From Diphasiastrum complanatum (lineage: Eukaryota; Streptophyta; Lycopodiopsida; Lycopodiales; Lycopodiaceae), in assembly GCA_029204225.1 (NCBI GenBank), contig MU831552.1, positions 62,001 to 126,000 of the forward strand: a DNA stretch of 64,000 nt. The letters run 5' to 3'. A program made the position numbers and the translations under genes. Below, piece by piece: positions 53,347 to 63,016 of the stretch. Positions within the stretch are counted from its first letter, which is position 1; each line of letters opens with the position of its first letter. Under the pieces are notes generated by a model. The model was not told where the DNA came from and made no database searches. It saw only the letters and a program-made list of their open reading frames with translations.

Positions 53347-54060
53347 TCATGCTAAATCCGCAAAGAAGATAATAAAAATTCGATAGTAGTTCGCATGACC
53401 CATAAACACATAAACTCCTCGAATTGTTGCTGGCGGTGGCAATTCCACAATAACTTTGATCTTAGAGTAATCGGTGGCAATACCATGTCTTGATATCACA
53501 TGTCCAAGCACCACTCCGTGAGAAACCCATATCTGGCATTTTTCTGGATTTAGAGAAATCTGATATTTGCGGCATCTTTCAAAGACTTTCTCCAATCGAT
53601 CCAGGTGGTCTATATATGTACTATGAACTCCCAAATCGTCCAAGTAAATTTCAAAGAATTTCTGCAGATAATCTTTAAAGGCAAATTGCATTACTCTTTG
53701 GAATGAACTTGGTGCATTACAGAGTCCAAACGGCATTACTTTGTAAGCATAGGTGTCCCATTCTGTTGCAAAAGCAATTTTGTGACGATCGGCAGGTGCA
53801 ATCTTAACCTGGTTGTAACCACTAAATCCATCCAAGAAACTATAAGCTTCTGCTCCAGCAAGGCGATCCAAAATGCTTTCAGTAAAATGTAACAGAAAGT
53901 GATCCTTTCGTGTCACTTTATTCAATTCACACAGATTCGCAATTTTCCATTTTTCTTAGGAACAATGACAATCGGTGAAATCCATTCGGTATGCTCGATC
54001 TCATAAATGAAATTGACGTCAAGCAATCTATGAAGTTATTTCTTTATCAGATCTGCCACA
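53347..54060 (-). pseudogene. Gypsy reverse transcriptase
   Basis: The N-terminal part (EWISPIVIVPKKNGKLRICV) is shifted near 53935. Then come HFLLHFTESILDRLAGAEAY, SFLDGFSGYNQVKIAPADRH, YAYKVMPFGLCNAPSSFQRV and FEIYLDDLGVHS, where the catalytic pair of the YxDD motif is kept, then NPEKCQIWVSHGVVLGHVIS and FMGHANYYRIF. The 579-base ORF is only the central part. Stops near 53345 end the thumb. Confidence 0.9.
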
Positions 54061-54244
54061 TTAGGATTACAGCGATAGAACTTTGTAACCTTTGGTACTG
54101 CATCAGGTACTAAAGGTATGGTATGTTCAATAACTGATGTCGGAATATCTTTCAAATCTTGATAAGTCCATGAAAACAATCTTGATACTTAATAAGTAGC
54201 AAACGGAGTGCTTGATACTGTTTAGGAGTAAGTTGTGATCCCAC

Positions 54245-54814
54245 TTATACAATCTTTTCTGGTTCTCCTGGTTCTGCAAGATTCATTGGCTGCATCCTAG
54301 CTGGGCCATCGTGAACCTCTTTAGATTCCGGCATGTGTTCTTCAGGTTCACGATGTGCTTTAGATAACATGATAACCACATCATCCAGTGTATAACGTTT
54401 AAAATGCTCTAGCATATCATGTTGGACTACATTTGCTTGTTCTTTTTTGAAAGGACTTGTCTTGGATCTTCGTTTAGTCTTCTTAGCAGGAATTGATCGT
54501 GGAGGTGATGACTTTCGAGATGATAAATCTTTTTTCTTAGGTGAAGACTTCCTAGACGATGATGTCTTGCTGGAGATCTGACTTGAAGAATCATTCTTGA
54601 CTTTTCCTTTGCCTTTATTTAATAGAGGTGGCACTTCCTTTAAATCGATCTTTTGAGAGGGATTTTCCCATTTCAGAATCGTATTATAATGTTGCTTTGC
54701 TTGTTTCTTCGTCATCGAACCTGTCATCCTGTCTCCCTTCAATATAACTGCTTTGGGCGATTTGATTGTTGGTTCATCAGGAATATTACGCACTCCAAAT
54801 TTGGTCGGATCCAT
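54245..54814 (-). pseudogene. Gypsy linker region between protease and RT
   Basis: About 190 residues starting MDPTKFGVRNIPDEPTIKSP, then a Lys/Ser-rich stretch (SSRKSSPKKKDLSSRKSSPP, KKTKRRSKTSPFKKE) and an acidic end. Plant Gypsy polyproteins have a poorly conserved charged linker here. No enzyme motif; the apparent Met is not necessarily a start. A 25-base phrase around the Met (CGGATCCATATGATGTAGAA) is duplicated at 54808-54850. Confidence 0.6.
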
Positions 54815-54919
54815 ATGATGTAGAATCTGGTCGGATCCATATGATGTAGAATCTGTTCATCCGTGAGTTCTGCATTGCCATCATAAGTTAAGGCATGGCT
54901 CATTGTTATGAGATCATCC

Positions 54920-55600
54920 TCAATTGGATCTGGTATAGGTTGATATCCAGGCTACATTCAGCACATTTAGTGAAAACGTGATTGGTGTATCCAAAGTTCG
55001 ATCTAACAAGGAAATCTCGCTCATCTCTGATTGACTATCTTGTTGACACATATATCCAATTGTACAATCAATTGTTGCAAGAGCTTCGTTCCAATTGACA
55101 GTATCCGTTTGAGAATCGTAGTGAACTCCCAATTTTTTCTCTGGTCGATCACAAGTGTGATCTGTTGTTGATGAATCGTCATCCACTTTTTGAACCGCTA
55201 GCTTGACAGTCCAAGTCGTAGGATCAATTTTAACTGCACGTTCACGATTTTCAAAAGTGATTTTGCCGGTACCCCAGTTATGAATTACTTGCGCAACTCG
55301 TAACCATGGATGTTCTAAGAGAACTCGGTAGACATTTGGTGCTTCTGGTAAGTCCATTACGACGAAAGTAATAATGAACTGTACTCCTGCAATTCTGACA
55401 GGTATATCTTCCACCATTCCTCGTGGACGAACCGTAGTTTGATCAGCTAGCTTAATAGCAAAAGTAGCAGGCTTCATCTTTGTAAGGCCCCATGCTTTGT
55501 AGAAATCAGGTTAACTCCTAAACCGCCATCTATCACGGCTGCTTCTTTAGAAAATTGTCTATGTTGTATTGGCAGAGTGATATTCTTTTGTTCACCTTCT
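54920..55600 (-). pseudogene. Gypsy protease region
   Basis: The upstream frame reads KEAAVIDGGLGVNLIS (about 55555-55510), the aspartic protease active site with D-G-G where retroviral-type enzymes have D-S/T-G. The open stretch continues MKPATFAIKLADQTTVRPRG, MVEDIPVRIAGVQFIITFVV, APNVYRVLLEHPWLR and ITFENRERAVKID, typical of the Gypsy protease-to-RT linker. Stops near 55500 separate the two parts. Confidence 0.8.
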
Positions 55601-55965
55601 CAAGCTGCTCCAACATGTAGTACATAGTTAGATTCTTCAAATCCAGCACAAAAGAGTGGCTCCTGATGGTCTTCTGATTCTTCTTGAGCTAATTTTTGCG
55701 CTAAGACTTCTTTTGCTTTTGGTACCAACTTTAGAAGCTCCCCCAATGAAATATTGCTCTTGCTAGACAAAATATTCATGAGTAATTCTGTATGCGGTGC
55801 TTCTAGTTCCGTCATCTTGAAGGTTTCTTCGTGATGATGTAATTGATCATTCATATCCGTACGTAAATTTCTTGAAGGCTGCAATGGTGAAGACCGAACT
55901 TCAGCTGTTACTTTAGCAGCTTCAAGTTCCTCTTCTTCTTGCAAATGCTTAATCCACTGTCTCAT
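55600..55965 (-). pseudogene. Gypsy gag-protease linker
   Basis: About 121 residues, acidic and helical (HLQEEEELEAAKVTAEVRSS, ISLGELLKLVPKAKEVLAQK), leading to FEESNYVLHVGAA before the protease. LGELLKxxP is a short conserved block at this place in plant Gypsy polyproteins. No catalytic motif. Confidence 0.6.
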
Positions 55966-56149
55966 ATCCTGATATCTTCATTTTTTTGCATTAAGATTTG
56001 GATAAACTTTCGATGCTATTGGTGTATCATTCAATGGTATAGAATCAGCAGGTACTAAATCCACTCTTTTTGCTTTTGTGCTCTGGTGACCACCATCAAG
56101 GGTGCACTTGGTTTATTATGAGCTACCGATCATTGCTTGATCGTTATCA

Positions 56150-57540
56150 AATTTACAAGTGCTGTAGCTGGTGGTGGCTTCGGTCTTGCTGGACAGTCTT
56201 TATAGCAATGCCCATATCCACAGTCACGACAAAATGGTACAAATTTTTCTTTATTTGGGCATTCTGCAACTCTATGATTTTCTCCACATGCAAAGCATCC
56301 AAGTGGTGCTCTGGCCCAATTTCTCGAGGCCTGTTGTTGAGCGACAGCATAAATGGCATACTGTTCTGAAGATCCACCTTCCTAATCATTACCATAGCTC
56401 CATTGCTCAGCACTTCCTTAAGGTTCTGGTTCCATCAAATTGGCAGGAGGAGTGGAGTGCTTTGGTGGGGCAGACAAGGCTAGACACTCTGGGTATCCAA
56501 GAGCAGATTGTCGTAGTCTTCCTGTTGGATTGCCTCCATACTGTGGATTTCGATATCCCATCTAGGCATACCGTTGTTGAATCATCCGAGGGTTGAAGTT
56601 GCAAAAGGCAGTCTCATGGTCAGGTGAATTACACAGATGGCAAACACTGATTTCCATTCACTTTTTCAATTGAGGACACTCATTCACTGTGTGATTTCCT
56701 GTACAAATAGAACACCAGACATTTTTCCTAGTAGGAAAAGTCTTTGCAAACTTCTCAGGTTCCTTGTTCGCTTCTCCGTGGAAGTTTTCCAATGCTTTGA
56801 TCTTCTCATCAAATTGCAACTGCAACTTTTCCAATTGTTTCTGTTGGGTCTTCCCAAGTTTCTCGAACTCATTGAGCATTATTTCTGCAGTAGCATTGGC
56901 ATTCGCTGATGCAATAGTGGTGGATGTCGTAGTAGTCTACCCTGCTGTATAAGGCAACATACTGACATTCGGCTCATCATCTGAATCCTCATCCTCCTTC
57001 CGAATTGCATCATCCATCACATTTTTCAAAAGTCGTACTCATTATGGCGTTTCAGTTCACGTCGGATCCGTTTAGGTAGACCTGACAAAAACCACATAAT
57101 CATGGCATTTTCATTAATCAGCTCAGGCTCACATTCAGATCTAAGACGTTTCATCCTTCTGATATAATCTCAAACCATTTCCCGCTTTCCCATTTTAATT
57201 TTACTTAAAAGTAGAAAAGGGTCTTCCATAAACTTCCGCGGTTTGAACCGTGTGATAAGGGCTTGTTTAACAACCTTTCAATCTGTACGTTCAGTTTCAT
57301 CTTGGTTATAGTACCAATCTTGTGTTGCGCCTGTTAAGGCCATAGGAAACAGCTTAAGTTTATCTTGAGGATAAATCTCACCATAGACCTCACAGGATTC
57401 AGCATAGATCTGAAGAAATCGAACTGGATCTGTTAATCCATTATATTTGGGTAGATCCAATCGGGGTGCTCTTCTAACAATAATTGGATTGACCTACTGT
57501 GGAGCACCTCCAGGAGCAGCTTCAGGGGCAGCCATTTAGA
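56150..57540 (-). pseudogene. Gypsy gag with three zinc knuckles
   Basis: Begins MAAPEAAPGGAPQ at 57534, stop, then DLPKYNGLTDPVRFLQIYAE, KLKLFPMALTGATQDWYYN, KPRKFMEDPFLLLSKIKMGK and ENAMIMWFLSGLPKRIRREL: the retrotransposon gag capsid core. A coiled coil (KTQQKQLEKLQLQFDEKIKA) precedes three CX2CX3HX4C knuckles: CSICTGNHTVNECP, CFACGENHRVAECP and CRDCGYGHCYKDCP. Several stops and shifts. It would package the element's RNA. Confidence 0.85.
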
Positions 57541-58720
57541 TCAAATTGATAATGTGATTGGATATAGATTTCTCCAAAAACTATCTCAGATTAGATCTGC
57601 TAGCTCTATTTCACTTTTCAAGAATCTGATTCTATATGATGAGAAACTAACCAAAATTCGATCAATCAATACTTCTCAAAAATAATAATTCTCTCAGAGT
57701 CCAATTCAGAATATATCAGATCTGATCCAAATTTTGACAGAGATTTGATCTGGAAAATCAGAAACTAAAAATAGGACTAGCGAAGGTTATCTAGACGAAG
57801 GTTCAACAATCCTATGTTGGGATAAAAACTCTCTGAACACTTTTCTGGCAATTTCTTGGGAAATAACCTTCGCCAACTTCTCAGATGGAAGATCTGACAC
57901 AGATAGAACTATGGAAAATCGAACGAAGGTTTCTGACACAAGAAAATAGAGTTTTTGTGATCTGGCGAGGGTAAAAATCAAGATTTTTTGTAATTTGAAC
58001 AAGATAAATCTTCGCCGAACTCAAAAATAGTATTTTTATATAAATAGAATGTTCTGGAAACTCGGCAAAGGTTTTGGCGAAGGATCAAGAGTAATACTGG
58101 TAATTTTGCAAAAAAGTGACTTTTTTGGCAAAAATATGACAATATGACAACTGATCCTCTGGAAATCTTTCTATTTTTGGTATTATTCTTTGCCGACCTG
58201 GCAGTAGATAGATCTGAATCACATCTAAGCACAGTGAATTGGGCGAAGGTTCTTTTTCTATATTTTTTAGGATTTTGATAATTTTTGGTGTTTTTTGGTG
58301 GATTTTCTGATGTTTCTGAAAATCTGCTGGGAATTAATCTTTGCCCTTCAGACTGAAGGTTTTGTAAACAAAACCGAAGGTTTTTACAACTCGGCAAAGG
58401 TTTCCTGAAAGAGGGTAAAAAGTTCTGGGCTCTGATGATGCTTTTTGCCTCTTTTTGACCAATTTTGATAGATTTGACCGATTTTTGTTATTTCTCTGAT
58501 ATCTCATATCCAAATGGATCTTAAGATTAGTGATCTAAATAGCTTTCCCTGTTTAATAATCAGATTAGATTTCAAACAAGCAAATCCGCTCAAAATCTAG
58601 CAAAATCAATCCCAAACTATCCCTACAATGCAGTTTTAACATTATTCATGCCACGACAAGATGCCTAATGCAAGCTAACCATCAGCCAAACATGCTGCAA
58701 ATTGAAAAATTGGCGTAGCT
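57541..58720 (-). other. Gypsy leader with GCGAAGGTT motifs
   Basis: Non-coding 1.2 kb between PBS and gag. The word CGAAGGTT or its complement recurs about ten times between 57780 and 58410, in both orientations. TTTTGTAAACAAAA near 58352-58368 is palindromic. Confidence 0.7.
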
Positions 58721-58738
58721 CCCCGGCAACGGCGCCAA
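58721..58738 (-). promoter_or_regulatory. Gypsy primer-binding site
   Basis: The minus strand reads TGGCGCCGTTGCCGGGGA, the PBS known from plant Athila/Tat-type Gypsy elements. It lies four bases from the LTR end. Confidence 0.92.
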
Positions 58739-59173
58739 AATTGTAGTGGGTTTCTTTCCTTGCCTAACTTGAGTCCAAGATCCAGTCAATCTAGCATCAA
58801 AGAGACGGAGTTAGTTGTCATGTGGAGGTTTGTTCCCATGAGAGCGACAGTATAGTTCAGATTTCAACATGAATGGAGGATCTAACACTAACATCCATTA
58901 AGACTAAGCATTAACACTACATTCATTAACCCTACTTCCATTAACCCTAAATCCACAACAATGACAGAAACTTACTCTTCTCTCTCTCCCTTTCTCTCTC
59001 ACAAAAAGCATAAGAAATAGCAATCCCAAAAATGATCAGATCCAACAATTAGCAAAATCCAAAGAAAGCATGAGAAATGGAGGAGAAGAGAGGAAGAGAA
59101 AGGACATTCATCAATCCATTTCTAAAGAGAACCAATCTGCTTTATTGAAATGAGGAAATGAACACGAGGAACA

Positions 59174-59345
59174 ATGGATGTCAATATGAAGCTTACTGCA
59201 TATGATGAATCAAAGAAAGTGGATGCTTATTTGTATAGACAGTTGGTGGGTAGTTTAATTTATTTGACACACACACGACCTGATATTTCTTATGTTGTTG
59301 GTGTTGTTAGTCAATTTATGCAAGATCCTAGAGAGGGTGGTTCTG
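59174..59345 (+). pseudogene. Copia reverse transcriptase fragment
   Basis: The plus strand reads MDVNMKLTAYDESKKVDAYL, YRQLVGSLIYLTHTRPDISY and VVSQFMQDPREG, the conserved block after the catalytic centre of Copia RT (YRxxVGSLxYLxxTRPD). Only about 57 residues remain and no LTR accompanies them. It lies within the putative Gypsy LTR, so it is a small nested or filler fragment. Confidence 0.85.
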
Positions 59346-59381
59346 AAATTTTATTCTAAGAACTAAACTCGCGTTGAACCT

Positions 59382-59390
59382 CCTTTTATA
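59382..59390 (-). promoter_or_regulatory. TATA box of Gypsy LTR
   Basis: TATAAAAGG on the minus strand, upstream of the expected transcript start for the minus-strand element. Confidence 0.5.
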
Positions 59391-59633
59391 GAGTTTAGAT
59401 GGCCTTTGTCCAAGTCATCAATCCATGTGAAAACATTTTTCTTTGACTCTTTGGTTTTACAACTCAGCAATCTGCGTCTATACCCAGTGATACAACTCAT
59501 CAATCCAAGTGACAAAGATATATTTTGTATTTTTTGTCTTCCATGTCATCAATCCATTTTTTTAAATTTGATTCAATTTATGAATCTATCTTGGATTGAT
59601 GACATGGCAAGTCTCTATATATACAGTGCTTAT

Positions 59634-60095
59634 TTTGCTATGTCTCTGAATCTTTCTCAAGAAAAGCTGCACGAGCATGTTATCACGTGGCAATGTGAGC
59701 AATATGAAGGAGAAACTGCTCAATCAGATACAAGCTTTACGTTCAAGCAATCGTCTTACGCACTCCATATCTTTTCAAAAGAAGAAGACATTGAAACAAA
59801 TTATCTAGATTGTTACGAGATTGAAGAGACTGAAGTATTTAACAATGCAGATAAAGCACAACCTTCACAACGAGAAATACAAGGATATTCTTCCACCAAT
59901 ATGACTGTGGGTATGATTAATCCAAATGATACGTTCTTTATCGAGGTCATACCTGAAAAATCCTTATTATTTTCCAAATTTTTATCCGACAAGGAGAAAC
60001 AACAATATACAGACCTGCTCACCGAATATCGTGATGTTTTTGCCTGGACTATGGAAGATTTAAAAGGCATTAACAAGAAATTTGGTCAACACTGA
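59634..60095 (+). pseudogene. Gypsy protease-RT linker
   Basis: The reading ends with FFIEVIPEKSLLFSKFLSDK, EKQQYTDLLTEYRDVFAWTM and EDLKGI, the standard lead-in to Gypsy RT (LLxEYxDVFAWxxxDMPGI). Upstream SYALHIFSKEEDIETNY is less conserved. The open frame starts at an earlier Met (59406) in unrelated sequence, so its start is not real. Confidence 0.8.
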
Positions 60096-60099
60096 ATTG

Positions 60100-60964
60100 A
60101 CTTGAAAGAAGGAGCGGGACCAATATGCCAACGCCAATAGAGGCTCAATCCTAAGTACTCATTGTTGGTTAAAGATAAACTTGACAAATATTTGAAGTCA
60201 GGAATTAATTTATTCAGTACTCAACAGTGAATGGGTTTCACCAATAGTAGTTGTTCTGAAAAAGAAGACCGGGAAGATCCGCGTTTGCCAAGACGATCAG
60301 AAGCTTAATGCTGCGATTCGCAAAGATCATCATCCTCTACCTTTTACTGGTATGATTCTTGATCAAGTTGCCGAAAATGAAAGATACAGGTTCCTTGATG
60401 GATTCTTTGGTTATAACCAGGTATCTATCCGAGAAGAGGACCAGTCCAAAACAACTTTCACAACTGATTGAGGTACTTATGCCTATCAGAAGATGTTGTT
60501 TGGACTGTGTATCACGCCAGCCACATTCTAGAGAATGATGAATATTATTTTTCAAAAATATCTATGTATATTCCTAAAAAAAATGTATGGATGACTTCTA
60601 TGTCTATAGCTCAGAAGCCACTCATCTTTCAAAGTTGCGGAAGACATTGCAGAGATGTAGAGAGACTTCATTGTGTCTTCATCCTGAGAAGTGTTATTTT
60701 GGTATGTCAGAAGGAATACTACTCGGACACAGAATATCGAAAAGAGAAATTGAAGTCTATAAAGATAAGGTGAAAATTATAAAAAATTTGAAAGAGCTGA
60801 CAAATCTGCGAGAACTCAGAGGATTTCTAGGTCACGTTGGTTATTATAGAATGTTCATTCAAGACCACGCATCTATTGTTGCACCACTAACACATTTGTT
60901 AAAGAAAGACACGTACTATGAATGGTCTATTGATTGTCAACAATCATTTGAGAGACTGAAGTAG
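60100..60964 (+). pseudogene. Gypsy reverse transcriptase
   Basis: Pieces in shifting frames: SPIVVVLKKKTGKIRVCQDD, LNAAIRKDHHPLPF, RFLDGFFGYNQVSIREEDQS, TYAYQKMLFGLCITPATF, then MDDFYVYSSEATHLSKLRKT with the catalytic Asp pair, LCLHPEKCYFGMSEGILLGH and RELRGFLGHVGYYRMFIQDH. At least three stops and two shifts; inactive. Confidence 0.88.
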
Positions 60965-61360
60965 AAACTCTTGGATGTCCCAATTTTGAGACCTCCTGAT
61001 TGGGTAAGGACATTTTATGTTTATGAGAATATTTTTTCATTCGCAATTGGAATTACCCTAAGTCAAAAAATCGATAAAAAAATAAGAATATCCTCTCTAT
61101 TATGTAGGGCGTCAGTTAAGCCTCTTAGAAAAGAACTATTCGGCGACGGAACGTGAAGGACTTGGAATGATTTTTTCAGTAAAGAAGTTTCGACATTATT
61201 TGTTGGGATATTCCTTTATCTCCATGTCGACCATACACTAAAACATGTGGTAAATAAACTAGATCTTTCAGGCCAAATAGCTAGATGGGTGCTTTTGTTG
61301 CAAGAATTTGATTACCAAGTGGAGGTGCACCAAGGGAAGTACCACACTAACGCAGTGGGG
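60965..61360 (+). pseudogene. Gypsy RNase H
   Basis: LLDVPILRPPDWVRTFYVY-type start, ITLSQKIDKK, then shifted KELFGDGT...FFSKEVSTLF, HVDHTLKHVVNKLDLSGQIA and RWVLLLQEFDYQVEVHQGKY. A stop at 61156 and shifts at about 61160 and 61240. Confidence 0.8.
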
Positions 61361-62160
61361 GCTCGCTATTCTAAAAGAAGTTATATTCTTGTAGCAACTG
61401 ACTATGCGACCAAGATGGTCGAAGCAGAAGTGATGCAAAAATTGTTGCAGAGTTTCTCTTTCGGAACATTATAACCCGTTACGGTTGTCCATTGGAGTTG
61501 GTAAGCGACAAAGGTACGCATTTCTTAAATGATACGATACGTTTGCTTACTAAGCACTTTATAATTAAACACCGAAAAACAACTCCGTACAACCCAAAGG
61601 CTAATGGTTTGCCTAAACGAGTCAATGGCATTTTGTGTAAGATCTTAAATAAGATCACCACAACACATGCATCTGATTGGGATCAGAAATCACCATCTGT
61701 CCTATGGGCATATAGAAATGTCGAAAAGGTGACCACAAAACAAACTCTATTTTAATCTGGTCTATGGTATGCACCCGATATTGCCAATTGAGTTTGAAGT
61801 ACCGACATATCGTGTACAAGTTGAAACTAGATCTGATGAGCAATCGAGCTTAGACGAAAGATTCTTAGCGGTCAGAAAACTAGAGGAGAGCCGTAAACAA
61901 GCATTGATGAAATGACAAAGATTCAGTTGAGCCGAAAGAAGGCCTTTGACACTACGATAAAGAAGGTTGTTTTGCGCGAGGGAGACTTTGCTCTTTTGGT
62001 ACAATAACTGTCATATCAAGTTTTCAGAAAAATTACATACTCATTGGATGGGTTCGTATAAAGTAATCTTTGACAAAGGGTCCCTCCAGCTGGCAAATCT
62101 ACAGGGAAATTTGCAGCCAACAAGAGTAAATGGTTCCCGCATAAAGAAATATTACGTTCT
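61361..62160 (+). pseudogene. Gypsy integrase
   Basis: The zinc-binding part is absent: RNase H runs directly into SYILVATDYATKMVEAEVMQ, a deletion of the region in between. Then PLELVSDKGTHFLNDTIRLL, KHRKTTPYNPKANGLPKRVN, where the catalytic Glu of the usual GQAExxN is Lys, and SDWDQKSPSVLWAYRN. The C-terminal part (TRSDEQSSLDERFLAVRKLE, SEKLHTHWMGSYKVIFDKGS) is legible through stops. Confidence 0.82.
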
Positions 62161-62653
62161 CATTTATTTAATCTCGTTTTATTCTTCCCTCATTCATTAT
62201 ATGTTTGTTACACCCCGATTGTTCGTTCATTACGTTGACCGACGGATAGGATAAGTTAAATCCGATTGTTTGTTTTTATTATTTTTTATTCCGAACATTC
62301 GGTATCATAGAGGAATATTTCATAGTACCAAATAGCTAGCCTATTCATACTATGATTATTTCTCTGATTATACGTCGGATTTTTAGTTATTGCATGACGG
62401 CGAACGTCTTTTCTATTGACACGTGTACACATAAAACCATGTGCCACCTTTATTACTGATTTTTTGACCGTTTTTGCTAGCTACTTACTCCAAGTTCCTC
62501 GTCATTTTTCACTTACCTCATCAGCGTTCGCGATCAAGCTTTCAAGTTTTATGCTTGTTTCCTTGCTCACTGTGCGCTACTATCATCTATTGTGATCGAT
62601 TGTTTACTACTATTTCGCGATCAATCAAGCTGCAAATTTTATAATCCAGAGCA
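62161..62653. other. unassigned interval after Gypsy pol
   Basis: No LTR terminus or gene recognised. Confidence 0.4.
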
Positions 62654-63016
62654 ATGACTTCTACTCAGTCCATGATACCAACCAATGTTAAAGTGCGCAG
62701 CAAGCTGAATCTCAACGAATTTCAAATGCTAGCTGATCGATGCAGACTCGACTATACCTTAATAATCAATCCATCCACAGTCCTGATTGAAACTAGCAAC
62801 GAGTTCATTCAAGAACTGATTGAGGTCATGGATGCTGTAATGTCATCACAGGTCCGAGGAGTAAAGATGGACATCTTAGAGACGACCTTTGCTGTCGTGT
62901 TCCATTTACCAAACGAAGGATCAGTGCCTCCAGCTCTATTCATGGAGGCATTGACAAGGCCAACTTCTTTCATGGGAATTTTTATATGCCGAGCAAGGGG
63001 TATAAAATTTCTATGA
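62654..63016 (+). CDS. 121-residue ORF downstream of Gypsy pol
   Basis: Starts MTSTQSMIPTNVKVRSKLNL and reads LADRCRLDYTLIINPSTVLI, EFIQELIEVMDAVMSSQV and TFAVVFHLPNEGSVPPALFM before a stop. The FHLPNEG block resembles a motif I associate with plant mobile-domain-type and retroelement 3' accessory ORFs, so it is probably the N-terminal part of such an ORF, cut short by mutation; this is inference. It is unbroken for its length. Confidence 0.5.
   Translation: MTSTQSMIPTNVKVRSKLNLNEFQMLADRCRLDYTLIINPSTVLIETSNEFIQELIEVMDAVMSSQVRGVKMDILETTFAVVFHLPNEGSVPPALFMEALTRPTSFMGIFICRARGIKFL

Larger units (their letters stand above)
52040..59400 (-). mobile_element. Gypsy (Athila/Tat-like) LTR retrotransposon, 3' end cut off
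   Basis: The minus strand carries, in order, LTR sequence (from about 59400 to 58743), PBS (58738-58721), a 1.2-kb leader, gag (57540-56150), protease, RT, RNase H and integrase. The integrase stops at about 52040, where the Helitron arm begins, and the 3' LTR is missing. Many stops and shifts. Order PR-RT-RH-IN identifies Gypsy. The PBS and the long leader suggest the Athila/Tat branch. Confidence 0.88.
58743..59400 (-). repeat. 5' LTR of minus-strand Gypsy, interrupted
   Basis: On the minus strand the LTR ends ...CCCACTACA beside the PBS. Outward come an A/T-rich polyadenylation-type region and a TATA box at 59382-59390. A Copia fragment (59165-59345) sits inside. The outer end is not defined. 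Confidence 0.6.
59634..62160 (+). mobile_element. decayed plus-strand Gypsy pol
   Basis: Linker, RT, RNase H and integrase are read in order on the plus strand with many stops and shifts. Gag, PBS and LTRs were not recognised. It is head to head with the minus-strand Gypsy and appears to be a different family member. Individual domains are listed separately. Confidence 0.8.
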
